Made by a program: the position numbers and the translations under genes | DNA from: Burkholderiales bacterium | GTDB lineage: Bacteria > Pseudomonadota > Gammaproteobacteria > Burkholderiales > Burkholderiaceae_C | DNA: 33,155 bases | Direction: 5' to 3' | NCBI GenBank assembly: GCA_947372225.1 | Contig: CANBSV010000020.1 | Span: 1 to 33,155, forward strand | Notes under the pieces: generated by a model | Database searches by the model: none | Told to the model about the DNA's origin: nothing | Seen by the model: the letters and a program-made list of their open reading frames with translations, nothing else | Part shown: piece after piece, positions 5,951-16,283 of the stretch | Layout of the letters: the number at the start of each line of letters is the position of its first letter | Position numbering within the stretch: the stretch's first letter is position 1

Positions 5951-7797
5951 CCGATGTGGCGGCGATGCAGATCGACGGGTCGTCGCCCAACGCACTGCCA
6001 GACGGGTCACGCTTCGCCTTGAGCGGCTTGGCCGCTGAGTTGGTGGTCCACCTGACCGGGTGGATGGCGGTGGCGCTGCTGTTTCGCACCGAAGTGCCGG
6101 CAGCCGTGCTGCAGCCCTGGTCGATGATCTTCGCGGGCTTGTGGCTGGTGCGGCTCGCCTTGCTGTCGGCCTTCAAGCGGGCCGAGGCGTGTGCACCGGT
6201 CGACGCCGATCGATGGTGGGCGGTGTGGGTGGTCGGTTTTCTGATCTCGTCGTGCCTGTGGGGCGCGGGCGCGTGGCTTTTCTATCCGTTCCTCGACAGC
6301 GGTCGGGTCGGGGTGTTGCTGATCATTGGTTACACCCTGTGCATTGCCGCTGCTCCGGTGCTGCTGAACCACCCGCGCGCGTTCGTGCTGTGTCCGGTGC
6401 TTTACTTCGGGCCGGTCATCGTGCGCATTGCCACCAGCGGGCTGCACCATGCTTATGCCCAGGCCGGCACCCTGCTCCTCGTGTTTGCGATGACTTTTTT
6501 GCTGGTGCGTGCCTTCCGGCATTCGTTGCTGCGCACCCTGGATCTGCAGCGTCAGACCGGTGAGTTGCTGCGCCAGTTGCGCGTCGAAAAAGCGTCCGCG
6601 GAGGCTGCGCGCGGTGCGGCTGAGGCTGCCAACCGAGCCAAGACCGAGTTCTTCGTCGCCGCCAGCCACGATCTGAGGCAGCCGCTGCACGCGATGGGCC
6701 TGCTGGCCGGTGCGCTGCGACAAAAGAACCTTGACGGCGAATCGGCCCGCCTCGCCGGCAGCATCAACGAGTCGGTCGATGCGCTCGAAGGACTGTTTTC
6801 TCAGTTGCTGGACCTCACAAGGCTCGACAGCGGTGTGATCGAGGCGCAGCCGCAGCACTTCGGCTTGAGCGAGGTGTATCGCAAGCTGCGTTTGCGCTTC
6901 GAGCCGTTGGCCTTCGAGAAGGGGCTGGCGCTGCGCTTTCGGGGCTCGGCCCACCACGCGTGGGCCGATGTGCTGCTGGTCGAGCGCATCGTCCACAACC
7001 TGGTGTCCAACGCCGTGCGTTACACCACCGACGGCACGGTGCTGATCGGTTGCCGGCGCCGTGGGGACCGGCTGCTGTTGCAGGTCTGGGACACCGGCCC
7101 GGGCATCGATGAGCGCGAGCAGGGGCGTGTCTTCGACGAGTCTTACCAAGTGCCCAACGAACGGCGTGCCGAGCCGCCACAGCGCCAGGGTCTGGGCCTC
7201 GGCCTGTCGATCGTCAGGCGGCTGGCCGGCCTGATGGACGCGACCATCACCCTGCGTTCGCGCAAAGGCCGAGGGAGCGTGTTCACGCTGGAGCTGCCTG
7301 TCGGGCACGTGCACCCTGAACTGCTGCTCGCTGCGCCTGGCATCCCTGCGATCGAGCTGACCCTGCAGGGGCGCCAGATTCTCGTGGTTGAAGACGATCC
7401 CGTCGCCAGTGGGGCGCTGCGTTCGTTGCTCACCAGCTGGGGTGCGGACGTGGTGGCTTTGGACGGGAGCGCGTCATGTGCCGCGTGGGTGGCGGCCAAC
7501 CCTCGGGTCGCACCGCCCGATTTGCTGCTGGTCAGTCACTCGATGCATGGCGAGGGGGACGGCATGAACGCCGTCGCGGCGCTGCGCGAGCACTTCGGAC
7601 AGATCACGCCGGCCATCGTGGTCGGCGACAGTGCCTTGCCCATCCGTGAGATCCAGGCACAGCACTCGCGGGTGCATCTGATGCTCAAACCCGTGGTGCC
7701 GGTCAAGCTGCGCGCGTTGATCGGATTCAAGCTCGGCGAAGGCGCGCACGCAGGCGGCCACTGTCGACTCGAACCTTCAGCGAGCGGGGGTGGCTGA
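5947..7797 (+). CDS. Membrane hybrid histidine kinase with degenerate receiver
   Basis: Sensor kinase of 616 aa, partner of the overlapping LuxR-type regulator. Residues about 22-197 form five to seven membrane segments without an obvious periplasmic domain. A coiled coil (200-230) leads into HisKA with H241 in ASHDLRQPLHAMG. The ATPase domain has NLVSNAVRYT (N box), DTGPGID (G1), FDESYQ (F box) and GLGLGLSIVRR (G2). The C-terminal receiver starts at ILVVEDDP (E482-D484) and keeps the late lysine K581, but the phospho-acceptor position in LLLVSHSMHG is S530, not Asp. The receiver should therefore not be phosphorylated in the normal way. The last 21 bp overlap the 3' end of the convergent SulP gene. 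Confidence 0.9.
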   Translation: MTDVAAMQIDGSSPNALPDGSRFALSGLAAELVVHLTGWMAVALLFRTEVPAAVLQPWSMIFAGLWLVRLALLSAFKRAEACAPVDADRWWAVWVVGFLISSCLWGAGAWLFYPFLDSGRVGVLLIIGYTLCIAAAPVLLNHPRAFVLCPVLYFGPVIVRIATSGLHHAYAQAGTLLLVFAMTFLLVRAFRHSLLRTLDLQRQTGELLRQLRVEKASAEAARGAAEAANRAKTEFFVAASHDLRQPLHAMGLLAGALRQKNLDGESARLAGSINESVDALEGLFSQLLDLTRLDSGVIEAQPQHFGLSEVYRKLRLRFEPLAFEKGLALRFRGSAHHAWADVLLVERIVHNLVSNAVRYTTDGTVLIGCRRRGDRLLLQVWDTGPGIDEREQGRVFDESYQVPNERRAEPPQRQGLGLGLSIVRRLAGLMDATITLRSRKGRGSVFTLELPVGHVHPELLLAAPGIPAIELTLQGRQILVVEDDPVASGALRSLLTSWGADVVALDGSASCAAWVAANPRVAPPDLLLVSHSMHGEGDGMNAVAALREHFGQITPAIVVGDSALPIREIQAQHSRVHLMLKPVVPVKLRALIGFKLGEGAHAGGHCRLEPSASGGG

Positions 7798-9519
7798 AGC
7801 CAGCGCCGCGTTGAGATCGGCCGCCATGTTGTGCTGCCCGAGGTCTTGGTCAAACCCTGCCCGCTTCATCAGACTCAGCGGCTGATCGTTGACCTGGCAC
7901 AGCACCAGCCGCATGCCTTTGCGCACCAGCGAGCGGTGCAATTGCTCGAGCGCACTCAGGCCCGATGTGTCCATGAGCACCAGTCTGTGCAGGTCGAGCA
8001 CCACCACGCGCGCGTCGGCCGGCAGCCGCTCGGTGACCTGCTCGAGCTTGTTGACTGCGCCGAAGAACAGCGCGCCGTACAGGTTGAAGGCCTGCACACC
8101 GGTGGGCACCGTCAGCGCCTCATCGGTCACCGGCTGGACCTGGAACAGCGTGCCCATGCGGTAGATGAAGAACGCGCACGACAGCACGAGCCCGATCTCG
8201 ATCGCCACCGTCAGGTCAAACACCACGGTGAGGAAAAACGTGCCCAGCAGGATGGTGCGGTACCCGGTGTTGAAGTGCCGCAACCGCGCAAACTCGCGCC
8301 ACTCGCCCATGTTGAACGCCACAAACAGCAAGATGCCCGCGAGTGCGGCGAGCGGCACGTGCACGGCCAGCGGTGCGGCCACCAGCACGATCATCAGCAG
8401 CGTGAGAGCGTGCACCATGCCCGACACCGGGCTGGTGGCACCCGAGCGCACGTTCGTCACCGTGCGCGCGATGGTGCCCGTGGCCGGCAATCCACCGAAC
8501 AGCGGCACCACCATGTTGGCCACGCCTTGCGCCATGAGCTCCTGATTCGGGTCGTGGCGGGGCAACTCGGTCATGTTGTCGGCCACTCTGGCGCACAGCA
8601 GCGACTCGACCGCGCCGAGCATCGCGATGGTCATGGTGGGGATGAACAACTGCTGCACGCTGAGCCAGCTGACTGCCGGCATCGACAGCATCGGCAGGCT
8701 TTGCGGGATGCCACCAAAGCGCGATCCGATGGTCTGTACCGGCAGGTCAAACGCCACCACCGCGAGGCTCAGGGTCACCAGTGCCACAACCGAACCGGGC
8801 AGCCGTGCCGCCAGTCGCAACGCGCGGGTCTCGAGCAATTGGTAGGGCAGCACGCTGTTCGTGTTGAACAGCCGGGTCCAGAAGAACAGCCCACCCAGAC
8901 AGACCAGGCCGAGCCCCAGCGCCATGGGGTTGGCGCCGTCGAGGTGTTGGCCGAGCGTGAGGAGCAGCCCGAAGAAATCCGACGGCATCTTGTCGATCGA
9001 CAGGCCGAGCAGGTCCTTGAGCTGCGACAGCGCGATCAGCACGGCGATGCCGTTGGTGAAGCCGATGACGATGGCCACCGGCACGTAGCGCACCAGCGCA
9101 CCGAGCTTGAGTGCGCCCATCGCCAGCAGCAGCACCCCGGCCAACATGGTCGACAGCAGCAGGTTGGCCACACCGTAGCGCTCGACGATGCCGTAGACGA
9201 TCACGATGAATGCACCGGCCGGGCCGCCGATTTGCACGTTGGACCCGCCCAGCGCCGAAATCAGGAAGCCGCCGAGGATGGCGGTGAGCAGCCCCTGCTC
9301 GGGCTTGACGCCACTGGCAATCGCAAACGCCATGGCCAGCGGCAGCGCGATCACTCCCACTGTCATGCCTGCGGTCACATCGGTGATGAGCCGCGAGCGG
9401 TCGTAGTCCTTCAGGCTGTCGAGCAAACGGGGGCGAAAGCGCGCCAACTCGATGTGCAGTCCGTCCGAACGTGCCGGCGTGATGCCGGAGGACGATTCGA
9501 GCGGGCTGCGGTCACTCAT
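7777..9519 (-). CDS. SulP family anion transporter with STAS domain
   Basis: Inner-membrane anion transporter or symporter of the SulP/SLC26 family, 580 aa, a usual length. The N-terminal 420 or so residues are hydrophobic with about 10-14 membrane segments, including IGGPAGAFIVIV and FGGLPATGTIARTVTNVRSG, a family-typical stretch. The C-terminal STAS domain has VVVLDLHRLVLMDTSGL (near 510-526), whose DTSG resembles the site phosphorylated in anti-anti-sigma factors. Substrate could be sulfate, bicarbonate or another anion; the sequence alone does not decide. It starts 7 bp after the metG stop, and its Shine-Dalgarno GAGGTG overlaps the metG end, so it probably shares the metG transcript. Its 3' end overlaps the hybrid kinase gene tail to tail. 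Confidence 0.9.
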   Translation of the reverse strand: MSDRSPLESSSGITPARSDGLHIELARFRPRLLDSLKDYDRSRLITDVTAGMTVGVIALPLAMAFAIASGVKPEQGLLTAILGGFLISALGGSNVQIGGPAGAFIVIVYGIVERYGVANLLLSTMLAGVLLLAMGALKLGALVRYVPVAIVIGFTNGIAVLIALSQLKDLLGLSIDKMPSDFFGLLLTLGQHLDGANPMALGLGLVCLGGLFFWTRLFNTNSVLPYQLLETRALRLAARLPGSVVALVTLSLAVVAFDLPVQTIGSRFGGIPQSLPMLSMPAVSWLSVQQLFIPTMTIAMLGAVESLLCARVADNMTELPRHDPNQELMAQGVANMVVPLFGGLPATGTIARTVTNVRSGATSPVSGMVHALTLLMIVLVAAPLAVHVPLAALAGILLFVAFNMGEWREFARLRHFNTGYRTILLGTFFLTVVFDLTVAIEIGLVLSCAFFIYRMGTLFQVQPVTDEALTVPTGVQAFNLYGALFFGAVNKLEQVTERLPADARVVVLDLHRLVLMDTSGLSALEQLHRSLVRKGMRLVLCQVNDQPLSLMKRAGFDQDLGQHNMAADLNAALASATPAR

Positions 9520-9526
9520 GGAGCGC

Positions 9527-11623
<2,097 letters not shown>

Positions 11624-11684
11624 GCGGGGGGACTCGGGTTTGGCGCTCTCCGCCAAGCTGCACGGCAGTGGCGGGCTGGCGCCG

Positions 11685-11738
11685 ATTCTAGGCGTCGTCA
11701 CCATGCTGGCCGTCGGGCCGCAACCCCTGCGCTAGACT
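11685..11738. promoter_or_regulatory. Candidate divergent -10 elements between metG and apbC
   Basis: The 186-bp region 11624-11809 separates metG from apbC. On the minus strand CTAGAAT (11691 to 11685) could be a -10 for metG, giving a leader of about 55 nt. On the plus strand CTAGACT (11732-11738) could serve apbC with a leader of about 65 nt. No convincing -35 boxes were found at 16-18 bp, so both are tentative. No riboswitch or T-box-like structure was recognised. Confidence 0.35.
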
Positions 11739-11809
11739 GCGCCGCCACTGCGTTGCATGCCTGTCTGAAGGCACCCGCGGCGCCCTGTTTGCCCCCATCC
11801 GGAACCCCC

Positions 11810-12901
11810 ATGGCCGTCACCGAATCTGTGTTGCTCGAAGCCCTGAAGGCCGTGGTCGACCCGAACACCGGCAGCGCCTTCGTCAGCACGAAGCAGCTGA
11901 AAAACCTGCGCGTGGACGGCAGCACGGTGTCGTTCGATGTGGAACTGGGCTACCCCGCCCGTAGCCAGTTCGAGATGCTGCGTGAGGCGCTTGTCTCGGC
12001 GGCGCGCGCTGTGGCCGGCGTGGATGCGGTCCACGTCAACATCAGCAGCAAGATCGTCGCGCACGCGGCGCAGCGCGGCGTGCAGTTGCTGCCCAACGTC
12101 AAGAACATCGTCGCCGTGGCCTCGGGCAAGGGTGGCGTGGGCAAGAGCACGACCGCGGCCAATTTGGCGCTGGCGCTGGCCGCCGAAGGCGCAGCGGTGG
12201 GCATCCTCGACGCCGACATCTACGGCCCGAGCCAGCCGATGATGATGGGCCTGTCGGGCAAGCCCGAGTCGAACGACGGCAAGACCATGCAGCCCATGCG
12301 CAACCACGGCGTCGAGGTGATGTCGATCGGCTTTCTGGTCGAGGCTGACAACCCGATGATCTGGCGCGGTCCGATGGCCACCCAGGCGCTCGAGCAGTTG
12401 CTGCGGCAGACGAACTGGGGCGATCTCGACTACCTGATCGTTGACATGCCCCCGGGCACCGGCGACATCCAGCTCACGCTGTCGCAGCGAGTGCCACTGA
12501 CCGGCGCGGTGATCGTGACCACGCCGCAAGACATCGCGCTGCTCGACGCCAAGAAGGGCATCCGCATGTTCGAGAAGGTCGGTGTGCCGATCCTGGGCAT
12601 CGTCGAGAACATGGCGGTGCATGTGTGCGAACAGTGCGGCCACGCCGAGCACATCTTCGGCGCGGATGGCGGCAAGCGGTTGGCCGAGCAGTACAAAACC
12701 GACTACCTCGGCGCACTGCCGCTCAATTTGAGCATCCGCGTGCAGGCCGACAGCGGCCGGCCCAGCGTGGTGAGTCATCCCGATGGCGAGATCGCCGGCC
12801 TGTACAAGGCCGTGGCGCGGCAGGTGGCGGTGAAGATCGCGCAGCGCACCCGCGACTTCTCGTCAAAGTTTCCGACCATCACCATCTCCAACGACACCTG
12901 A
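11810..12901 (+). CDS. apbC: Iron-sulfur cluster carrier protein ApbC/Mrp
   Basis: P-loop ATPase of the Mrp/NBP35 family, 363 aa, which binds and transfers Fe-S clusters to apo-proteins in the cytoplasm. Residues 1-95 form a MIP18/DUF59-like domain. The deviant Walker A is KGGVGKST with K112 as second lysine, followed by ILDADIYGPSQP (A') and IVDMPPGTGD (Walker B). The family's CxxC is C273/C276 in HVCEQCGH, the cluster-binding site at the dimer interface. The start was set at 11810, since MAVTESVLLEALKAV is the usual N-terminus; the frame stays open upstream only because it is antisense to metG. dcd follows after 10 bp on the same strand. Confidence 0.95.
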   Translation: MAVTESVLLEALKAVVDPNTGSAFVSTKQLKNLRVDGSTVSFDVELGYPARSQFEMLREALVSAARAVAGVDAVHVNISSKIVAHAAQRGVQLLPNVKNIVAVASGKGGVGKSTTAANLALALAAEGAAVGILDADIYGPSQPMMMGLSGKPESNDGKTMQPMRNHGVEVMSIGFLVEADNPMIWRGPMATQALEQLLRQTNWGDLDYLIVDMPPGTGDIQLTLSQRVPLTGAVIVTTPQDIALLDAKKGIRMFEKVGVPILGIVENMAVHVCEQCGHAEHIFGADGGKRLAEQYKTDYLGALPLNLSIRVQADSGRPSVVSHPDGEIAGLYKAVARQVAVKIAQRTRDFSSKFPTITISNDT

Positions 12902-12911
12902 GGCCCAGACC

Positions 12912-13481
12912 ATGAGCATCAAGAGCGACAAGTGGATCCGCCGCATGGCCGAGACCGCCGGCATGATCGAGCCGTTCGAGCCGGGTCAGGTGCGCCAGTC
13001 GGCCGATGGCCAGAAGATCGTGAGCTATGGCACGTCGAGCTACGGCTACGACATCCGCTGCGCGCGCGAATTCAAGGTGTTCACCAACATCTACAGCACG
13101 GTGGTCGATCCGAAGAACTTCGACGAGAAGAGCTTCGTCGACATCGAGGGCGACGTGTGCGTCATCCCGCCCAACAGCTTCGCGCTGGCACGCACGGTCG
13201 AGTACTTCCGCATTCCGCGCAACGTGCTCACCATCTGCCTGGGCAAGAGCACCTACGCGCGCTGCGGGATCATCGTCAACGTCACCCCGTTCGAGCCCGA
13301 ATGGGAAGGCTACGTCACGCTCGAGTTCAGCAACACCACGCCGCTGCCGGCCAAGATCTACGCTGGCGAAGGCTGCGCGCAGGTACTGTTCTTCGAGAGC
13401 GACGAGGTCTGCGAGACCAGCTACAAGGACCGCGGGGGCAAGTACCAGGGCCAAAAGGGCGTCACGCTGCCCAAGACCTGA
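12912..13481 (+). CDS. dcd: dCTP deaminase
   Basis: Deaminates dCTP to dUTP, the main route to thymidylate in many proteobacteria. The protein has 189 aa, the normal length for the homotrimeric enzyme of the dUTPase superfamily. Key segments are SSYGYDIRCA, GKSTYARCG with K112 in the nucleotide-binding loop, the catalytic glutamate in VTPFEPEWEG, and LEFSNTTPLPAKIY. The C-terminal GGKYQGQKGVTLPKT tail closes over the active site. It lies 10 bp after apbC and is probably cotranscribed, though the two functions are unrelated. Confidence 0.97.
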   Translation: MSIKSDKWIRRMAETAGMIEPFEPGQVRQSADGQKIVSYGTSSYGYDIRCAREFKVFTNIYSTVVDPKNFDEKSFVDIEGDVCVIPPNSFALARTVEYFRIPRNVLTICLGKSTYARCGIIVNVTPFEPEWEGYVTLEFSNTTPLPAKIYAGEGCAQVLFFESDEVCETSYKDRGGKYQGQKGVTLPKT

Positions 13482-13537
13482 GGCGTTGCCTGTTCGTGAC
13501 ATGGTTGTCGTTTGGCGCGGGCGCCGGCTGCGAATAC

Positions 13538-13554
13538 CCCCCTGAACAAGGGGG
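13538..13554. repeat. Inverted repeat CCCCC-N7-GGGGG upstream of the PEP-CTERM gene
   Basis: Arms 13538-13542 and 13550-13554 flank TGAACAA, centred on 13546, in the 134-bp gap between dcd and the PEP-CTERM gene. A -10-like CTAGCAT (13576-13582) lies 31 bp downstream of the centre. The architecture matches the repeat at 5136-5152. There is no T-run after it, so an operator for an activator is more likely than a terminator for dcd, but neither is shown. Confidence 0.45.
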
Positions 13555-13615
13555 CGGCATGGCGGGTGGCGGGGACTAGCATCCATCACTTGATCACAAG
13601 ATCGGAGTTATCCCC

Positions 13616-14284
13616 ATGAAACGTTCACTTGCGCTCATCGCGGCAGGCTTTGCGCTGGTTGGCAACGCCCATGCGGTTGACAGTTATTTGTTCGGAGACA
13701 GCGACAACCTGACGGCGGCCAACAAGCTGACCATCAACGGATCAGACCGGATCGTCGTCGATGCTGGTTGGTATGGCGATACCGGGCTGCACCGGAACGG
13801 GAACGCCAACTACTTTGCAGGATCGTGCAGTTCGTGCCTGGATTTTGGCGACCCGGAGTTCTACAGAAACTGGTTCGTCATTGACCTGACGGGGCTCACC
13901 GCAAACGTCACCACCCTGACGCTGACGGTGGACTCGCGTGATATCTCCAGCCCAGGCGCCTACACCCTGTGGGATGTCACCAGTGACCTCGATGATTTGC
14001 CGGTTGACAGTACCGACCGCACCGACATCTACGCCGACCTGGGCGGCGGCAAGTCTTACGGCTCGTTCGGTTACCAGCTCAGCGATGCCTACAACTACCG
14101 CACGCTCGAACTGAACTCCGATGGCCTCGCCGACCTGAACGCCGCGATCCGCAGGGGCGATGACCAGTGGGCCATCGGTGGCTCGTTCGATGCCGCCGCC
14201 CCGATCCCCGAGCCTGAGACGTACGCGCTGATGCTGGTCGGTCTGGGCGTGGTGGGCTGGATGGCCCGGCGTCGCAAGGCCTGA
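13616..14284 (+). CDS. PEP-CTERM sorted exported protein
   Basis: Secreted or surface protein of 222 aa. The N-terminal signal peptide (MKRSLALIAAGFALVGNAHA) is followed by a beta-rich region without a recognised domain, including CSSC near residue 79. The C-terminus is a textbook PEP-CTERM tag: PEPETYALMLVGLGVVGWMA and then RRRKA. Such tags are read by an exosortase, which cleaves and anchors or releases the protein, usually in species making exopolysaccharide. No exosortase is in the window, so it must be encoded elsewhere. A strong intrinsic terminator follows 25 bp after the stop, so the gene probably forms its own unit. Its role is unknown. Confidence 0.88.
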   Translation: MKRSLALIAAGFALVGNAHAVDSYLFGDSDNLTAANKLTINGSDRIVVDAGWYGDTGLHRNGNANYFAGSCSSCLDFGDPEFYRNWFVIDLTGLTANVTTLTLTVDSRDISSPGAYTLWDVTSDLDDLPVDSTDRTDIYADLGGGKSYGSFGYQLSDAYNYRTLELNSDGLADLNAAIRRGDDQWAIGGSFDAAAPIPEPETYALMLVGLGVVGWMARRRKA

Positions 14285-14309
14285 GTTTTCAGAGCTCGTC
14301 CCACCCACG

Positions 14310-14336
14310 AAAAAGCCGCCTCAGGGCGGCTTTTTT
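14310..14336 (+). terminator. Rho-independent terminator after the PEP-CTERM gene
   Basis: A perfect hairpin with arms AAAAGCCGCC (14311-14320) and GGCGGCTTTT (14325-14334) closes a TCAG loop, followed by further T's to 14336. The flanking A- and T-runs would let it work in both directions, but only the plus-strand gene ends nearby. Confidence 0.93.
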
Positions 14337-14398
14337 CATGGTCAGCGGCCGCTACGATCGCAGCGCCGGTTCGCGGCGAGGCAGGCGGAGACATCGCG

Positions 14399-15283
14399 AT
14401 GAAGTGGGAAGGTAACCGGCAAAGTGACAACGTCGAGGACGCCCGAACGGGCGGTGGCGGGCGTGGATTTCCGATCGGCGGCGGGCGCGGACTGGGCCTC
14501 GGGTCCATCGCGATCGCGCTGGTGGCGGGCTGGATTTTCGGCATCAACCCGCTGACGGTGCTGGGCGTGCTGAGCGGTGTGGACGGCGGCGGCACGGCGC
14601 CCCGCGTGCAGCAGTTGCCAGCCACCCGGCCCCCGACGGGTGACCGTGCCGCGGCGTTCGTCTCGACCGTGCTGGCCGATACCGAAGATGTCTGGGCGGC
14701 GCAGTTCAAGCAGGCCGGTCGAACCTATCAGGATCCCAAATTGCGGCTGTTTCGAGGCAGCGAGCCCACCGCCTGCGGCCAGGGCGAAGCGGCGATGGGG
14801 CCGTTTTATTGCCCGGGCGACCACAAGGTCTACATCGACCTCGGTTTCTTCGACACGCTGTCGCAGCGCCTCGGTGCCCCCGGCGACTTTGCGCAGGCCT
14901 ACGTGATCGCGCATGAGGTCGGCCACCATGTGCAAAACCTGCTTGGGATCAGCGGCAAGGTGGACGCGATGCGCGGCCGCGTGAGTGCCGCCGAGCAAAA
15001 CGCGCTGAGCGTGAAGCTCGAGTTGCAGGCCGATTGCCTGGCCGGTGTGTGGGCCCACGACTCCCAGCAAGGCAAGGGCTGGCTGGAGAGCGGCGACGTG
15101 GAAGAAGCGCTGCGGGCGGCCAGCCAGATCGGTGATGACACCTTGCAGCGGCAGTCGCGTGGAACCGTGGTGCCCGAGAGCTTCACCCACGGCACCAGCG
15201 CGCAGCGCGTGCGATGGTTTCAACGCGGGTTGCAAGCCGGCAGCATGGAGCAGTGCAACACCTTCAACAGCAAGACGCTGTAG
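14399..15283 (+). CDS. ypfJ: YpfJ-type neutral zinc metallopeptidase
   Basis: Predicted membrane-anchored zinc metallopeptidase of the YpfJ family, 294 aa. The N-terminus MKWEGNRQSDNVEDARTGG is typical of the family, followed by a glycine-rich stretch and a single membrane segment (about 35-58). The zinc motif HEVGH is at 172-176, with a further acidic ligand likely in the LELQADCLAG segment, another family hallmark. The conserved tail region has HGTSAQRVRWFQRG. It is convergent with flgN. Its physiological substrate is not known for the family. The 92 bp to the end of flgN contain no clear terminator. Confidence 0.9.
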   Translation: MKWEGNRQSDNVEDARTGGGGRGFPIGGGRGLGLGSIAIALVAGWIFGINPLTVLGVLSGVDGGGTAPRVQQLPATRPPTGDRAAAFVSTVLADTEDVWAAQFKQAGRTYQDPKLRLFRGSEPTACGQGEAAMGPFYCPGDHKVYIDLGFFDTLSQRLGAPGDFAQAYVIAHEVGHHVQNLLGISGKVDAMRGRVSAAEQNALSVKLELQADCLAGVWAHDSQQGKGWLESGDVEEALRAASQIGDDTLQRQSRGTVVPESFTHGTSAQRVRWFQRGLQAGSMEQCNTFNSKTL

Positions 15284-15375
15284 GCGGTCCACTGCGGCTT
15301 GGCTCAGCGCAGGGCGACGAGATCGGGGGATTCAGCGCGCTCACCCGCGCAATGGCGGGCGCTGCGGGGGAGGGG

Positions 15376-15792
15376 TCAGACGTGCAGCGAACCGCTGCGC
15401 CCCAGGCGCTCGGCCGAGCCGTAGCTGCCGTACATGACCGGCGCATCGCGAGGCAAAAGCACGTCGATCGCGCGATCCAGCGCGGCGGTGGCGCGCGCCA
15501 GACTTTCGCGTTGAGCGGCGACCGATCCGCCGGCATCGACCAGGCGGCGGCGCAGCGAGGCGGGCAAAGGCCCGTTGCGCGCCGCGCGTGAAAAGTGATC
15601 CACCGCGTTGGACAACGCGCGGTGCAACTCGCCAGCGTGCAAATCGATCGACGCCAAGTCCCGTTCGCGAAGCGCTTCTCCGAGGCACGACAGACGGCTT
15701 TCGACCGCGCTGAGGGTGGACTCGAGCAACGGGTCGGCAGACTCGGCTGCCGCGGTCGGGTTCGGATGGCCTTGCGAGAGCATCAGGTTCAT
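15376..15792 (-). CDS. flgN: Flagellar export chaperone FlgN
   Basis: Cytoplasmic chaperone expected to guard FlgK and FlgL and deliver them to the flagellar export gate. The 138-residue product is mostly helical, with heptad-like segments such as LLESTLSAVESRLSCLGEAL and LARATAALDRAIDVLL, as in the FlgN family (about 140 aa). Sequence identity in this family is low, so the call leans on position: it lies 49 bp behind flgM on the same strand, as in Salmonella. The start MNLMLSQGHP at 15792 was picked, with ATG 15783 as an alternative. The frame is open further upstream but would overlap flgM. Expression should depend on the sigma-28 promoter before flgM. Confidence 0.8.
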   Translation of the reverse strand: MNLMLSQGHPNPTAAAESADPLLESTLSAVESRLSCLGEALRERDLASIDLHAGELHRALSNAVDHFSRAARNGPLPASLRRRLVDAGGSVAAQRESLARATAALDRAIDVLLPRDAPVMYGSYGSAERLGRSGSLHV

Positions 15793-15841
15793 GGGTTCAG
15801 CGATGGGTGATCGATCGTTGAAAGGGACGCCGCGATCCAGT

Positions 15842-16150
15842 TCAGGCCCTGGGCGCGCCGCCGGACAACAATTCGGCCGCATTCGCGATCAATTTGTCGG
15901 CGATCACGCCGGCGTTGATGGTGAATTCACCGCGATCGATCGATTGCGAAACGCTTTCGACCTTGGCGGCATTGAATTCGGCGTCGCCAGCAGAAAGCAG
16001 TGACGTGGCCGTGCTGGACAGCGCGACTTGAGCGCTGGCTTCGGCGGCTTGACCTGGCACGGTCGGCGCGGGGGTGGATGTCGCAGCGGTCGACGACGGC
16101 GTTGCGGCCGGCGTCACGACCGGCTTGTCAGCCGGATTTCCAATTTTCAT
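15842..16150 (-). CDS. flgM: Anti-sigma-28 factor FlgM
   Basis: Negative regulator of flagellar class 3 genes (102 aa). It binds the sigma factor FliA until the hook is finished and FlgM is exported. The N-terminus MKIGNPADKP matches the family's MKI-type export region. It is followed by a long low-complexity Ala/Thr/Pro/Ser segment (about 10-40), as expected for a disordered protein. The C-terminal half (VESVSQSIDRGEFTINAGVIADKLI) is the conserved sigma-binding helix pair. A sigma-28 promoter lies 52 bp upstream, which gives a feedback loop. flgN follows. Confidence 0.93.
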   Translation of the reverse strand: MKIGNPADKPVVTPAATPSSTAATSTPAPTVPGQAAEASAQVALSSTATSLLSAGDAEFNAAKVESVSQSIDRGEFTINAGVIADKLIANAAELLSGGAPRA

Positions 16151-16201
16151 GAGGTTCTCCCTACAGACGGCAGAGTGAGCAGCCGTTTCAACATGAAGTT
16201 G

Positions 16202-16228
16202 GTTTCGGCCGAACCACTGGCGACTTTA
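16202..16228 (-). promoter_or_regulatory. Sigma-28 (FliA) promoter for flgM-flgN
   Basis: On the minus strand TAAAGTCG (16228 to 16221), an 11-bp spacer and GCCGAAAC (16209 to 16202) match the known FliA consensus TAAAGTTT-N11-GCCGATAA, with exact spacing. It sits in the 133-bp gap between flgA and flgM, giving a leader of roughly 45 nt. The Salmonella flgM gene has a class 3 promoter at the same place. Confidence 0.85.
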
Positions 16229-16283
16229 GGCTTTTTCCAGCTGCCCTCAGCCCGGTTGCGGCGAGTGATCCCGGGGGCGCGGT

